A stretch of DNA of 32,133 nt from Acidimicrobiia bacterium (GCA_016649895.1 JAENWR010000036.1:1-32133), one strand, 5' to 3'; positions 16,026-23,915 are shown, numbered from the stretch's first letter. The notes: a model not told the origin generated them from the letters alone. Numbers and translations: made by a program.

Positions 16026-16956
16026 TCAGACCGCAGGGGCCGCGGGTGACGCCCACCTCGGCCTGACGGCAGTGGCGGCGAAGCGAGCGAGCAGGTCGTC
16101 GCGCAGGCGGATCGCGGGGCCCGAGAGGCCGTCGGCAACCCAACCGAGTGCCACCCCCGTACGGCGGTGATCGGCGACGCGGACCGCGGTGACCCCTTCG
16201 AGGTGCATTCCGTCGCGCACCGACGCACCCACGCCGACGGCGCGCCCGGTGGCGATGAGCGCGAGCGCGGCCTCCGGCGTGGCATAGCGGGGAGCGTCGA
16301 CGGCCGGGGTTCCGCCGCGGAGATCGGTGGCGGTCCAGTAGTCGACGTAGACTTGGTCGTCGGAGTCGGGGAAGATGCCAGCACTCGTCGAACAGATCGC
16401 GGAGTTGCACGTGGGACTCCGCCGCCAACGGGTGGTCGCTCGGCACGAACGCCAACCACGGCAGCTCGAACAGCGGTTGCAGCTCGAGATCGGGGGAGTC
16501 GAACGGCGTGAAGACGAAAGCGAGATCGGTGCTGCGATCGCCCAAGCCCGTGGACGGATCGGTGAAGTTGCCCTCGACGAGGTGCACGGTCCGAACTCCG
16601 GTGGCCTCCTGGCTGGCGGAGATCATGGCGAGCATCTCGCCGTTCACCGCGTGGGTCTGGAAGCCGATGGCGATCTCGCCGCGCTCCTGGCGGTCGATCG
16701 CCGCGGCTGATTGGCCGAAGCGGTCGATGGCCGCCACGGCGTCGCGGGCCGTGTCGAGGAGCGCGGCGCCAGCAGGGGTGAGCCAGACCTGTCGCGTCGT
16801 CCGCTCGAACAGGGTGATGCCGAGCCGGCGTTCGAGCTGGCCGAGCTGGCGGCTCACCGTCGAGGGGTCGAGGTGCAGCGCGTCGGCGGCCTGGCCGAAG
16901 CTCGAGGTGCGGGCTACCTCGATGAAGGTGCGGAGGAGCGCCACGTCGGTGTTCAC
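16026..16956 (-). CDS. LysR-family transcriptional regulator, apparent frameshift at 16368-16371
   Basis: The N-terminal LysR helix-turn-helix is clear: LLRTFIEVARTSSFGQAADALHLDPSTVSRQLGQLERRLG, then LFERTTRQVWLTPAG (split for reading). An effector-binding domain follows (EIAIGFQTHAVNGEMLAMI...). The frame changes after FDECWHLP: removing one base from the G4 run at 16368-16371 gives DSDDQVYVDYWTATDLRGG and continues to a normal C-terminus (VGVGASVRDGMHLEGV...ARFAATAV). The repaired length of about 309 aa is standard. GTG 16956 was preferred to GTG 16962 because a GGGGG run upstream is correctly spaced only for 16956. It converges on the CNNM gene and is absent from the equivalent place in M. 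tuberculosis, so it is probably a lineage-specific insertion. The target genes and ligand are unknown. Confidence 0.82.
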
Positions 16957-17051
16957 CGGCACCCCCCGATTCGTGCACGAATCACATCAGTCACCGGCAA
17001 CTCGCCTTTCTCCGGCCGCCGGGGCGTGATCAACTCTCCGCAGCACACGTT

Positions 17052-17252
17052 GTGATCCTCGACGCACTGCGCACCGGGGGAGAGGTCGTAGTGGATGACC
17101 TCGACCCCGCCGTGTGCGACGCGTCGAGCATCGGTGCGGAGGGGTGGGATGCAGGGGCGCTGTCCCAGGCGGCCTTCGGCGTCATCCTCTCCGCACCGGT
17201 GGTGGCCGAGGAACCTCCGCTGGCGCCCTACGCCGCCCACCTCGGGAGCTGA
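17052..17252 (+). CDS. Possible 66-aa protein upstream of era (unrecognised)
   Basis: GTG 17052 opens a frame with very GC-rich third positions, like true genes here, ending 28 nt before era. The product begins MILDALRTGGEVVVDDLDPA and is acidic, with no membrane span or known motif. There is no Shine-Dalgarno or TAnnnT box at a good distance. It could be a real small gene, or the remnant of a gene once upstream of era. Otherwise the stretch 16963-17280 holds nothing I can name. Confidence 0.33.
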   Translation: MILDALRTGGEVVVDDLDPAVCDASSIGAEGWDAGALSQAAFGVILSAPVVAEEPPLAPYAAHLGS

Positions 17253-17268
17253 TGGCCCCAGCGGGTGG

Positions 17269-17274
17269 CAGGCT
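17269..17274 (+). promoter_or_regulatory. CAGGCT box, leaderless start for era
   Basis: CAGGCT ends 6 nt before the GTG at 17281, a variant (CAnnnT) of the pattern seen before other genes. It supports 17281 over upstream in-frame starts. Confidence 0.35.
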
Positions 17275-17280
17275 GTCGGG

Positions 17281-18117
17281 GTGAAGTCTGGATTCGTGAC
17301 CATCGTCGGCCGCCCCAACGTCGGCAAGTCGACGCTGCTCAACCGCATCCTCGGCCAGAAGGTGACCATCGTCTCGGACAAGCCGCAGACCACTCGCACC
17401 GAGGTACGGGGGGTCCTCACCCGACCCGACTGCCAGATCGTGTTCGTCGACACGCCGGGGATCCACAAGCCTCGCACCCTCCTCGGCGAACGCCTCAACG
17501 AGACCGCCACCGGCTCGATCTCGGGCGTCGATGGGGTGTGTCTGGTGGTCGACGCCACCGCCCCCATCGGACCGGGCGACAAGTGGGTGGCCGCCCGCTG
17601 CCCCCGCGATGCCATCGTGGTGGTCAACAAGGTCGACATCGCCTCGCCCGACCAGGTCGTCAGCCAGCTGGCCAAGGCATCCGAGCTCGACTTCAGCGAG
17701 TACTTCCCGCTCTCGGCCACCACCGGCGACGGCGTCGACGCCATGGTCGAGCACCTCATCTCACGGATGCCCGAGGGGCCGCAGTACTACCCCGACGACA
17801 TGGTCACCGACGTGCCCGAGGCGTTCTGGGTCTCCGAGCTCGTCCGCGAGCAGCTCCTCGCCGTCACCCGAGAGGAGCTGCCCCACTCGATCGCCACCCG
17901 GGTCACCGAGTGGGAGTGGCCACGGATCCGCGTCGAGATCCTCGTCGAGCGCGACTCGCAGAAGGGGATCGTCATCGGGCGCAAGGGCGCGGTGCTGAAA
18001 GAGGTCGGCATTCGGGTGCGCGAGCAGCTGCCGCCGGGGGCGTTCATCGAGCTCTTCGTCAAGGTCGACAAGGACTGGCAGCGTCGGCCAAAGGCCTTGG
18101 AGCGACTCGGCTACTGA
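17281..18117 (+). CDS. era: GTPase Era
   Basis: Ribosome-assembly GTPase that binds the 3' end of 16S rRNA. The 278 aa contain G1 GRPNVGKST (10-18), switch I around QTTRTEVRG, G3 DTPGIHKPR (about 59), G4 NKVD (about 119) and G5 SATTGDGVD. The KH-like RNA-binding domain near the C-terminus has the loop VIGRKGAVLKEVG and ends KDWQRRPKALERLGY. The GTG start is set by family alignment (GFVTIVGRPN begins at residue 4). The stop is 12 nt from the convergent gene 18130-18705. Confidence 0.97.
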   Translation: MKSGFVTIVGRPNVGKSTLLNRILGQKVTIVSDKPQTTRTEVRGVLTRPDCQIVFVDTPGIHKPRTLLGERLNETATGSISGVDGVCLVVDATAPIGPGDKWVAARCPRDAIVVVNKVDIASPDQVVSQLAKASELDFSEYFPLSATTGDGVDAMVEHLISRMPEGPQYYPDDMVTDVPEAFWVSELVREQLLAVTREELPHSIATRVTEWEWPRIRVEILVERDSQKGIVIGRKGAVLKEVGIRVREQLPPGAFIELFVKVDKDWQRRPKALERLGY

Positions 18118-18129
18118 GGTGCCGAGCCC

Positions 18130-18705
18130 CTATCGCCGCACGTCGGTGGTGGGCATCTGTCCGATGAGCTCGTGCACGGCGCACGCGGTGCGGGCGCGAC
18201 CCAGGTCGGCCAACAGGTCGGCGGCCATCGCTGCGTCGTTTCGTCGGAGGTCGATGTGGATGAGGGTCACCTCGAGCCGGTCGTCGTGGTGGATGCGCAG
18301 CGATCGTGCATCGAGTCCCGCGTCGAGGACGGCCGCGGAGGCATCGATGGGCGACAGCGTCGTGGCCGTGAGCGCGATCCACCGGTCGGAGATGCGCGTC
18401 TGGACGAGATCGCCGTCGATGAGGTGGCCCGCGTCGCCTGGGTGGAGCGTGAGGTCGAGGTGCGTGCCCGCCGGGAGTCCCCGAAGCGACACGGCTCGCC
18501 CCGAGATGTGCCGCGCATGGGCGTGGGCGACTGCGGAGCGAAACCGACATGGCGAGCACCCGACCACCCCGGGCTCGGGTGACACCCGCTCCCCGACGAC
18601 CACGACGTCGCGCTCGTCGGTGGAGATCGTCAACCGGGCGCCGGGGATCGCGTGGACGAGTGCAGCGGCACGACGGAGACGGGCGTGGGTGGTGTCGTCG
18701 ACCAT
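18130..18705 (-). CDS. Protein of unknown function under an iron-responsive promoter
   Basis: A 191-aa soluble protein that I do not recognise. It holds a CSPC pair (EPGVVGCSPCRF, about residue 49-53), a beta-rich middle (RAVSLRGLPAGTHLDLTLHPGD) and a mixed C-terminus (LEVTLIHIDLRRNDAAMAADLLADLG). There is no signal peptide. The promoter overlaps a DtxR/IdeR-type box and the -10 sits 6 nt before the ATG, so the message should be leaderless and made when iron is scarce. That points to iron or haem handling. A DUF2470/HugZ-type haem protein was considered, but no signature could be confirmed. Confidence 0.75.
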   Translation of the reverse strand: MVDDTTHARLRRAAALVHAIPGARLTISTDERDVVVVGERVSPEPGVVGCSPCRFRSAVAHAHARHISGRAVSLRGLPAGTHLDLTLHPGDAGHLIDGDLVQTRISDRWIALTATTLSPIDASAAVLDAGLDARSLRIHHDDRLEVTLIHIDLRRNDAAMAADLLADLGRARTACAVHELIGQMPTTDVRR

Positions 18706-18709
18706 CCAG

Positions 18710-18741
18710 CTAAATTAGGCACACCTAACAATCTGAGGCAA
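18710..18741 (-). promoter_or_regulatory. Promoter with overlapping DtxR/IdeR iron box
   Basis: On the minus strand: -35 TTGCCT (18741-18736), an 18-nt spacer, -10 TAATTT (18717-18712), 6 nt, then ATG 18705. Over the spacer and -10 lies TTAGGTGTGCCTAATTTAG (18728-18710), which matches 14 of 19 positions of the consensus TWAGGTWAGSCTWACCTWA and contains the perfect palindrome TTAGG-N4-CCTAA. A metal-loaded repressor bound here would block RNA polymerase. Confidence 0.72.
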
Positions 18742-18748
18742 GCATGCG

Positions 18749-19300
18749 TCATGCCAGGGGCGGACCCCCCACATCCTTGGCGGAGATCTGCGAAGGGTCC
18801 GACGGGTCGACCGGCAGCGGCCAGTCGATGGCGAGCGATGGGTCGAGCGGGTTGGCCGCCGTGCCGGCCATGCCGGGCACCCACTCGTGGTCGAAGCAGT
18901 ACAGGTACTGGGTGGCGCCCGGGGCGGTGGCCTGGAAACCGTTGCCGACACCCGACGGGACCAGCACCTGGGTGCCCACCATGAGTCGCTCGGTGTGCAC
19001 CCGCCGGTAGGTGGGCGAGTGGGGCCGCAGGTCGACGAACGCCCCGAATGCCTCGCCCGCCACGACCGCGACGAGCTTGGTCATGTCCTCGGCGTGGATG
19101 CCGCGCACCGCACCCTGACGGGTCTCGGTGACGTTCACCTGCACGAAGCGGCCGAGGGAGGGCAGGCCGGCATCGACGAACGCCGACTCGCGGTAGAACT
19201 CCCGGACCGTGCCGCGGTCGTCGGTGATCTGCTTCATCCGCAGCACCCACAGCCCCTCGATGTCGGTGGGTCGCACGGCGAGGTCGACGATGCCGGTCAT
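18749..19300 (-). CDS. RmlC-like dTDP-4-keto-sugar 3,5-epimerase family protein
   Basis: A 183-aa cupin of the dTDP-4-dehydrorhamnose 3,5-epimerase family. The fold-defining pieces are there: DDRGTVREFYR, VNVTETRQGAVRGIHAE (catalytic-type His retained), TKLVAVVAGEAFGAFVDLRPHSPTY, the active-site-type Tyr in QYLYCF, and PLDPSLAIDWP at the C-terminus. Two differences from true RmlC stand out: RGLHxQ is RGIHAE, and the AHGF segment reads GVGNGF, so a usual His is Asn. It may therefore act on another sugar nucleotide or only bind one. No rmlA, rmlB or rmlD genes are nearby. It starts 28 nt after the SMP-30 gene, probably in the same operon. Confidence 0.8.
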   Translation of the reverse strand: MTGIVDLAVRPTDIEGLWVLRMKQITDDRGTVREFYRESAFVDAGLPSLGRFVQVNVTETRQGAVRGIHAEDMTKLVAVVAGEAFGAFVDLRPHSPTYRRVHTERLMVGTQVLVPSGVGNGFQATAPGATQYLYCFDHEWVPGMAGTAANPLDPSLAIDWPLPVDPSDPSQISAKDVGGPPLA

Positions 19301-19328
19301 CGTTCGATGATGGTCCGGGCGGGCGTGC

Positions 19329-20186
19329 TCAAGGGAGACCGGCCCGAGCGACGTCGACCTCGACGGTGAGCAGGACTGCCTCTGTGGTGTCGCGGCGGTT
19401 GTGCTCGAAGTAGTCGGGGGCGGCGCACATCAGCAAGGTGGTGCCCGCGGAACCGCCCAGCATGCAGGCGAAGATGCCGAGGCCATCGGGTGCGGCGACC
19501 TCGTCGGTGACCTGGCCGCCCTCGGCGATGCGCACGCAGCGGTTGCCGACGGCGTCGGCCGCCCAGATCTGCCCATCGGCATCGAGGGCGCACCCATCGG
19601 GGGCGATGCCGTCCAGCTCGGCCCACGTGCGACGCCCGCTGAGCCCACCGTCGGCGTCGATGTCGAACGCCGTGTAGCGCAGACCCATGGTCTCGCCGAC
19701 GATCAGGGTCGATCCGTCGGGGGTGATGACCGCTCCATTGGGGAACATGAGGTCGCTGGCGACCACGGTGACGCTTCCGTCGGGATCGACCCGCACCAGG
19801 TCGGCTGGGGTCGCGTCGCCGCCTCCCATGAGATCGAAGCCGAAGTTGCCGACGTAGGCGCGCCCCTGCGCATCGGCGACCATGTCGTTGAGGTGCCCAC
19901 CGGCGTGGGACGAAAGGTCGGCGTGCACAACCAGCCCGCCCTCGGGTGTCCAGCGACGCAGCGTGCGGTCGGTCATCGACACCACCAGGAGCGACCCGTC
20001 GGGGAGCCAACCGAGGCCTGACGGCTGCGTCGACAAGTGGAGAACCTCGTCGACGTCGCCCTCGGGCGAGATGGTGCGCACCAGTCCCGCGTAGAAGTCG
20101 GAGACCCACCAGGCGCCGTCGTGCCATCTCGGTCCCTCGAAGAACGAGCCTCCCTCGAACAGCGTGTGCAGTGCGCGCTCGCCCAT
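19329..20186 (-). CDS. SMP-30/gluconolactonase/LRE-family protein
   Basis: A 285-aa six-bladed beta-propeller of the senescence-marker-30/lactonase family, which hydrolyses sugar lactones or organophosphates with a bound divalent metal. The metal ligands can be placed at E17 (FFEGPRW), N in GHLNDM (about 100), N in FPNGAVI (about 149) and D in PDGCALDADG (about 199). Blade repeats such as DGSLLVVS, DGSTLIVGE and DGQIWAAD recur. There is no signal peptide, so it is cytoplasmic. A run GGGGGAG lies 5-6 nt before the ATG, and TAGGTT further upstream may be its -10. With the epimerase downstream it suggests carbohydrate metabolism, but the substrate is unknown. Confidence 0.9.
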   Translation of the reverse strand: MGERALHTLFEGGSFFEGPRWHDGAWWVSDFYAGLVRTISPEGDVDEVLHLSTQPSGLGWLPDGSLLVVSMTDRTLRRWTPEGGLVVHADLSSHAGGHLNDMVADAQGRAYVGNFGFDLMGGGDATPADLVRVDPDGSVTVVASDLMFPNGAVITPDGSTLIVGETMGLRYTAFDIDADGGLSGRRTWAELDGIAPDGCALDADGQIWAADAVGNRCVRIAEGGQVTDEVAAPDGLGIFACMLGGSAGTTLLMCAAPDYFEHNRRDTTEAVLLTVEVDVARAGLP

Positions 20187-20256
20187 GTGCTCTCCCCCTG
20201 GTGGCCGGTCGCTGCAACCTAACCGGACGTGACGGCCGTGACGTTCGTGTGGATCG

Positions 20257-22137
20257 TCAGGCCCCGTCGCGGACCGCCCGCAGGAAGCGCTCGACCTCGC
20301 AGCGGTCCTTGGTGCGGGTCATTGGTGGGAGCGCTCGGATGATCTCCCAGCGGTAGCGGCTGGCGGTGGCGAGGCGCGAGTCGAGCACCGCGACGACGCC
20401 GCGGTCGTTGGCGCTGCGGATGAGCCGTCCCGCGCCCTGGGCGAGCAACGTGGCAGCGCGGGGCAGGTCGATGGTGCGGAACGCATCGCCTCGCGCCCGC
20501 TCTCGGCGGGCCTGCAGCACCGGGTCGTCGGGGCGAGGGAACGGCAGCCGGTCGATGGTGACGAGCGAGAGGGCCGGCCCCGGAACGTCGATGCCCTGCC
20601 AGAAGCCGAGCGTGGCGAACAGGCAGCTCTGCTCATCGGACCGGAACGCGTCGATGAGCGCGGGCTTGGGCAGGTCGCGCTGGGTGAGCACGGTCCACGG
20701 GAGGCGTGGGCCGAGCACCGCTGCCGCCGCATCCATCGCCCGCCACGAGGTGAACAGCGCCAGCGTGCGTCCACCTGCGGCGACGATGAGCGCCTCGAGC
20801 TCGGTGTGCAGCGCCGCCTCGTAGTCGGCGTGCCGGGGGTCGGGCATGGTGGCGGCGCAGTAGAGGAGCGCGTTGGTGGGGTAGTCGAACGGGCTGCCCA
20901 CGTCGAGCACGTCGACCTCGTCGTTGCCCAGGCCCAGCGACGCAGCGAGCCCGACGGGGATGGTGGCGCTGGTGAGGATGGCGGTGCGCTCTCCCCACAA
21001 GCCCTTGGCCAGCACCTCCGACACGTCGATTGGTGTGATCTGGAGGCTGGGGAAGTCGGGCGGGCCGTCGACCCACGCCACGTGTGTGTCGGGGATCGAG
21101 AGCGCCACGTCGATGTCCTCGAGGAGAGTGGCCGCTGCCTGCAGCGCGCGCTCTCGTCGAGCCGACACGTCGGCGGGGCCGTCGGTGGGCACGTTGCGGA
21201 CGCCGGCGAGTACCCGGGCGGCGCGCTCTCGTGCGGTGGCCAAGGCGTCGCTGAGCGAACCGGGGATCGACCGGAGCCGCTGGCCGACCAGGTCGCGCAG
21301 TTCGTCGGCCAGCACCGCTCCGGCCGCTTCGAGCCCGTCGACCAGCGTCTCGTCGGTGAGGATGGCGCGGGTGGCCCGGCCGAGCGCCACGAGCCGCCCC
21401 GACGCGATCTCAGTGCCGGAGGTGGCGGAGATGACCTCCTCGAGCTGGTGCGCCTCGTCGATCACCACGACCTCGTGCTCGGGCAGCACCGCGCCCATGG
21501 TGGCCACGTCGAGCCCGTAGAGGTGGGTGTTGACGACCACGATGTCGGCGTCGGCCGCGGCCCGTCGGGCCTGCTCGGTGAAGCAGATGTCGCCCTGCGG
21601 GCACTTCGACGCGCCCGGGCACTCGCGCGGGCCCACGCTGACTGCCGACCACGCCCGCGACGACGGCTCGAAGCTGAGCTCGGCGCGATCCCCCGAGCTG
21701 GTGGTTGCCGCCCACCGCACCAGGTCCTTGATCTCCTCGGTGGGCGGGCGCTCGCCGAGGCCATCGAGGCCCATCTGCTCGCCGCCGGTGTCGACCTCGG
21801 CGACCCGCTGACGGCACACGTAGTTGGAGCGGCCCTTCAGTACTGCATAGGTGATGTCGCGGCCCATCCAATCGGCGAGGAAGGGCAGGTCCTTGCCCGC
21901 CAGCTGGTCCTGCAGCCCCTTGGTGGCGGTGGCCACGACCACCCGCTTGCCGGCGAGGACCGCGGGCACCAGGTAGGCGAGCGACTTGCCGGTGCCGGTG
22001 CCGGCCTGGACGATGAGGTGTCGCTTGGCGGTGATGGCGTCGGCGACCGCCTCGGCCATGCGGGCCTGCCCCGGACGATCTTCGCCACCGGACGGGAGGC
22101 CCGCCACCACCTTCGCGAGGGCATCTCGAATCTCCAC
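20257..22137 (-). CDS. DinG/XPD-type ATP-dependent DNA helicase
   Basis: A 626-aa superfamily II helicase of the Rad3/XPD/DinG family. Walker A is QAGTGTGKS (44-52), and VVVIDEAHQ is the DEAH box. Four cysteines that could hold a 4Fe-4S cluster are visible: VCRQ, then ECPG, KCPQ and DIC, spaced as in XPD. C-terminal motifs are ILTSATI, ATLGFWQGIDVPG and QGAGRLIRS. GTG 22137 was chosen because TACCCT (22149-22144) lies 6 nt upstream; the frame is open further upstream, but that part has no family similarity. Family members unwind D-loops, R-loops or damaged DNA with 5'-3' polarity. I leave the symbol blank because actinobacteria carry several paralogues. Confidence 0.92.
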   Translation of the reverse strand: MEIRDALAKVVAGLPSGGEDRPGQARMAEAVADAITAKRHLIVQAGTGTGKSLAYLVPAVLAGKRVVVATATKGLQDQLAGKDLPFLADWMGRDITYAVLKGRSNYVCRQRVAEVDTGGEQMGLDGLGERPPTEEIKDLVRWAATTSSGDRAELSFEPSSRAWSAVSVGPRECPGASKCPQGDICFTEQARRAAADADIVVVNTHLYGLDVATMGAVLPEHEVVVIDEAHQLEEVISATSGTEIASGRLVALGRATRAILTDETLVDGLEAAGAVLADELRDLVGQRLRSIPGSLSDALATARERAARVLAGVRNVPTDGPADVSARRERALQAAATLLEDIDVALSIPDTHVAWVDGPPDFPSLQITPIDVSEVLAKGLWGERTAILTSATIPVGLAASLGLGNDEVDVLDVGSPFDYPTNALLYCAATMPDPRHADYEAALHTELEALIVAAGGRTLALFTSWRAMDAAAAVLGPRLPWTVLTQRDLPKPALIDAFRSDEQSCLFATLGFWQGIDVPGPALSLVTIDRLPFPRPDDPVLQARRERARGDAFRTIDLPRAATLLAQGAGRLIRSANDRGVVAVLDSRLATASRYRWEIIRALPPMTRTKDRCEVERFLRAVRDGA

Positions 22138-22143
22138 ATCGGG

Positions 22144-22149
22144 AGGGTA
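22144..22149 (-). promoter_or_regulatory. -10 box TACCCT, leaderless start for the DinG-like helicase
   Basis: On the minus strand TACCCT, 6 nt and GTG 22137 follow each other. The protein's first conserved residues begin directly after this start. Confidence 0.5.
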
Positions 22150-22291
22150 GTCGCAGCCCTCCCCATGCCGGACGCGAGCCGATCGCCAGCTGCGCCTACG
22201 TCCGCTGGTGTCTGGATTCGTCAACGGGGTTGGCCCACTTGGCCTGGGCGCCACGCTGTTCCACGCGGCCGTTGGGTTGTAGGCCGACCGC

Positions 22292-22558
22292 CTACGAAAG
22301 AGAGAAGCTCAACCCGGCGCGGGGAGCAGCGACCTGTCGCTGGAAGTAGGCACCGTGGGTGACCATGACCGTTTCGAGCGACTCTGCCCCAACGAGAACG
22401 ACTTCGTAGCCGCGGCCAAGATGCTCCTGCTCCGCTTGGGCGTACGATTCCAGTGCCTCGTCGACATCCTCGAACTGGAGATGGCTCTCCAACACGTTTT
22501 TCTTGATGTCGAAGACAAGGAGGAAGTAGACGACGCTGTCGGTCACGCCGCGAACCAC
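22292..22558 (-). CDS. Small protein paired with the RelA/SpoT-domain gene (putative antitoxin)
   Basis: An 88-aa acidic protein that I cannot assign by family. It has a short beta-alpha-beta look: VVYFLLVFDIKKNVLE, then an acidic helix (DVDEALESYAQAEQEHLG), then YEVVLVGAESLETVMVTHGAYF. It begins 14 nt after the stop of the RelA/SpoT-domain gene with no promoter between, so the two form one operon. GTG 22558 is the longest start; GTG 22546 (MTDSVVYF) is equally possible. In toxSAS systems a small partner neutralises the alarmone-synthetase toxin, which makes antitoxin a reasonable but untested guess. Confidence 0.72.
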   Translation of the reverse strand: MVRGVTDSVVYFLLVFDIKKNVLESHLQFEDVDEALESYAQAEQEHLGRGYEVVLVGAESLETVMVTHGAYFQRQVAAPRAGLSFSLS

Positions 22559-22572
22559 AGCGCGCTAAGGCA

Positions 22573-23300
22573 TTAAGTAGCTACGGTCAATGAGAGATCG
22601 GAGCCCCACGGACGCAGGTCGAGCGTACGTTCCCATTTCACCGTGTGGCCGAAGTCGATGTCGAAAACGACCTCGCCGACCTCGACGAAGAACTCGTTGA
22701 TCTCAGCCGGGATCTCGCCGGCTTTCAGCTCAACCGAGATCGCTCGCGACACCTCTTCGACTGCCTCGGCCCACGTGTGTTGGGCTTCGGTTCGAAGCTG
22801 CAGCTCGGCGTCTCTGCCGTTGTAGGACACGATGAGGTGCACGGCGCGGTACCCCGTCTCCCTCGGCAGATCGATGTAGTCAACGACCCTCCGAACAGCC
22901 CCGGCGGTGTATGCCCGCTCCGACATCCACTGCGAGCAGATGTGCTCCTCGAGCCGACGCAGCTCGTCCAGCGACCGTACGGCGACCCGCACTCCGGCGA
23001 TGTCCTGCATGACGGACAGCCGCGTCGACGATGGGCGAGCGAGCTTCTGAACGATGCGTTCGAGCCGCTTGTGACGTTGGGCGACGCTCGAGGCAATCCC
23101 ACAGGTCCGGCTCATCGACCGAACCCCCATTGAGACCCCGTCAGAGTGCCGCTGAACTGACGACGCCAAGCCTGTGCAGTGAGCACGGCGGAGTGAAGCT
23201 CGTGCTCCTCAGTGACCTCGCCCAGGTCCCCACCGTCACGGACGAAGCGCTTGAGTCGATCGCCTGCCTTGTCCGCCTGGTTCCGGCTGGGTTCCTCCAT
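22573..23300 (-). CDS. RelA/SpoT-domain protein, candidate toxic alarmone synthetase, apparent frameshift near 23124-23130
   Basis: A nucleotide-pyrophosphokinase-type domain without the hydrolase, TGS or ACT parts of long RelA. The C-terminal frame reads VAQRHKRLERIVQKLAR, LSVMQDIAGVRVAV, then DYIDLPRETGYRAVHLIV and AELQLRTEAQHTWAEAVEE, matching the synthetase motifs (YRAVHL, QLRT, QHxWAE). The N-terminal frame (MEEPSRNQADKAGDRLKRFV ... AWRRQF) matches the N-terminus of the same family and runs into a stop at 23112. One extra base in the C5 run 23124-23128, or nearby, would join QWGF to GVRSMSRT and give about 242 aa. ATG 23300 is supported by TACCTT 6 nt upstream. It is not the housekeeping Rel, which is much longer. 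With the small ORF behind it, a toxSAS-type toxin is plausible. Confidence 0.78.
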
Positions 23301-23306
23301 GCACCG

Positions 23307-23312
23307 AAGGTA
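23307..23312 (-). promoter_or_regulatory. -10 box TACCTT, leaderless start for the RelA/SpoT-domain gene
   Basis: TACCTT on the minus strand is followed by 6 nt and ATG 23300. It favours this start over the GTG at 23321. Confidence 0.45.
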
Positions 23313-23476
23313 CTCGCGCACCCCATCGGGGCGACCTTAATGGTGCCAGCCACCACACGACGGTGCCGGCGTGGGCCGTTCGACCCACCCCCATGGTGTG
23401 ACGGATGCGGGCGGATCGAACGCCTCATTCCTCGGCCGTGTCCTACAGATGCGGGGGTGTGCGCCGATGGAGTGAC

Positions 23477-23845
23477 ATGCCGGGCCCCCCCACCTGCGAT
23501 GCCGACGCGTCGCCGGAACAGACGATCGAGTCGCTTGTCGATCGCGTGGCGCAGTTGGAGGCCATCCTGGCCGAGCGAGCAGCCAGCACGAGCAGCACCC
23601 CGGCGGTCGAGCTCGAGGCCGTCCGCAAGCCCAAGGGCGGTCCCATCGACGCGGGCATGCGCAAGAGCCTGGTGGCCAAGCGCGAGCGCCTGGAGCTCGC
23701 TCGACTCGCCGAGCAAGCCGCCTGGGACGACCTGAAGGTGTCGGTGCGGCACGCCGCCGAAGCCGGGGTGAGCTACCGCGAGATCGGTGACTGCATCGGC
23801 GTGACCCGGGCCCGCGTCTACCAGATCGTCTCCGGGAAGCGCTGA
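23477..23845 (+). CDS. Small protein with N-terminal coiled coil and C-terminal helix-turn-helix
   Basis: A 122-aa protein. ATG 23477 has GGAG 4 nt upstream. Residues about 14-35 (QTIESLVDRVAQLEAILAER) form a heptad-like helix that could dimerise, a Pro/Gly linker follows, and the C-terminus ends with a helix-turn-helix (AAEAGVSYREIGDCIGVTRARVYQIVSG) of the sigma-region-4 or Sigma70_r4_like kind. It is probably a DNA-binding regulator. It is divergent from the RelA/SpoT-domain gene, with 176 nt between the starts, and lies 70 nt before uppS. It could regulate either, but nothing in the sequence shows which. Confidence 0.66.
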   Translation: MPGPPTCDADASPEQTIESLVDRVAQLEAILAERAASTSSTPAVELEAVRKPKGGPIDAGMRKSLVAKRERLELARLAEQAAWDDLKVSVRHAAEAGVSYREIGDCIGVTRARVYQIVSGKR

Positions 23846-23902
23846 ACCCCATTCGCAGGAGCACGGCCCGGTCGGCTCCCCTGAGCTGCAAGAGGCAGGC
23901 GG

Positions 23903-23908
23903 TAGCGT
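23903..23908 (+). promoter_or_regulatory. -10 box TAGCGT, leaderless start for uppS
   Basis: TAGCGT ends 7 nt before GTG 23916. The other in-frame GTG (23907) overlaps the box itself, so 23916 is preferred. Confidence 0.5.
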
Positions 23909-23915
23909 GCCCTCC

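Noticed and set aside
20208..20225. A second iron box upstream of the SMP-30 gene (TTAGGTTGC)
   Set aside because: Only one half-site is present; the second arm does not match.
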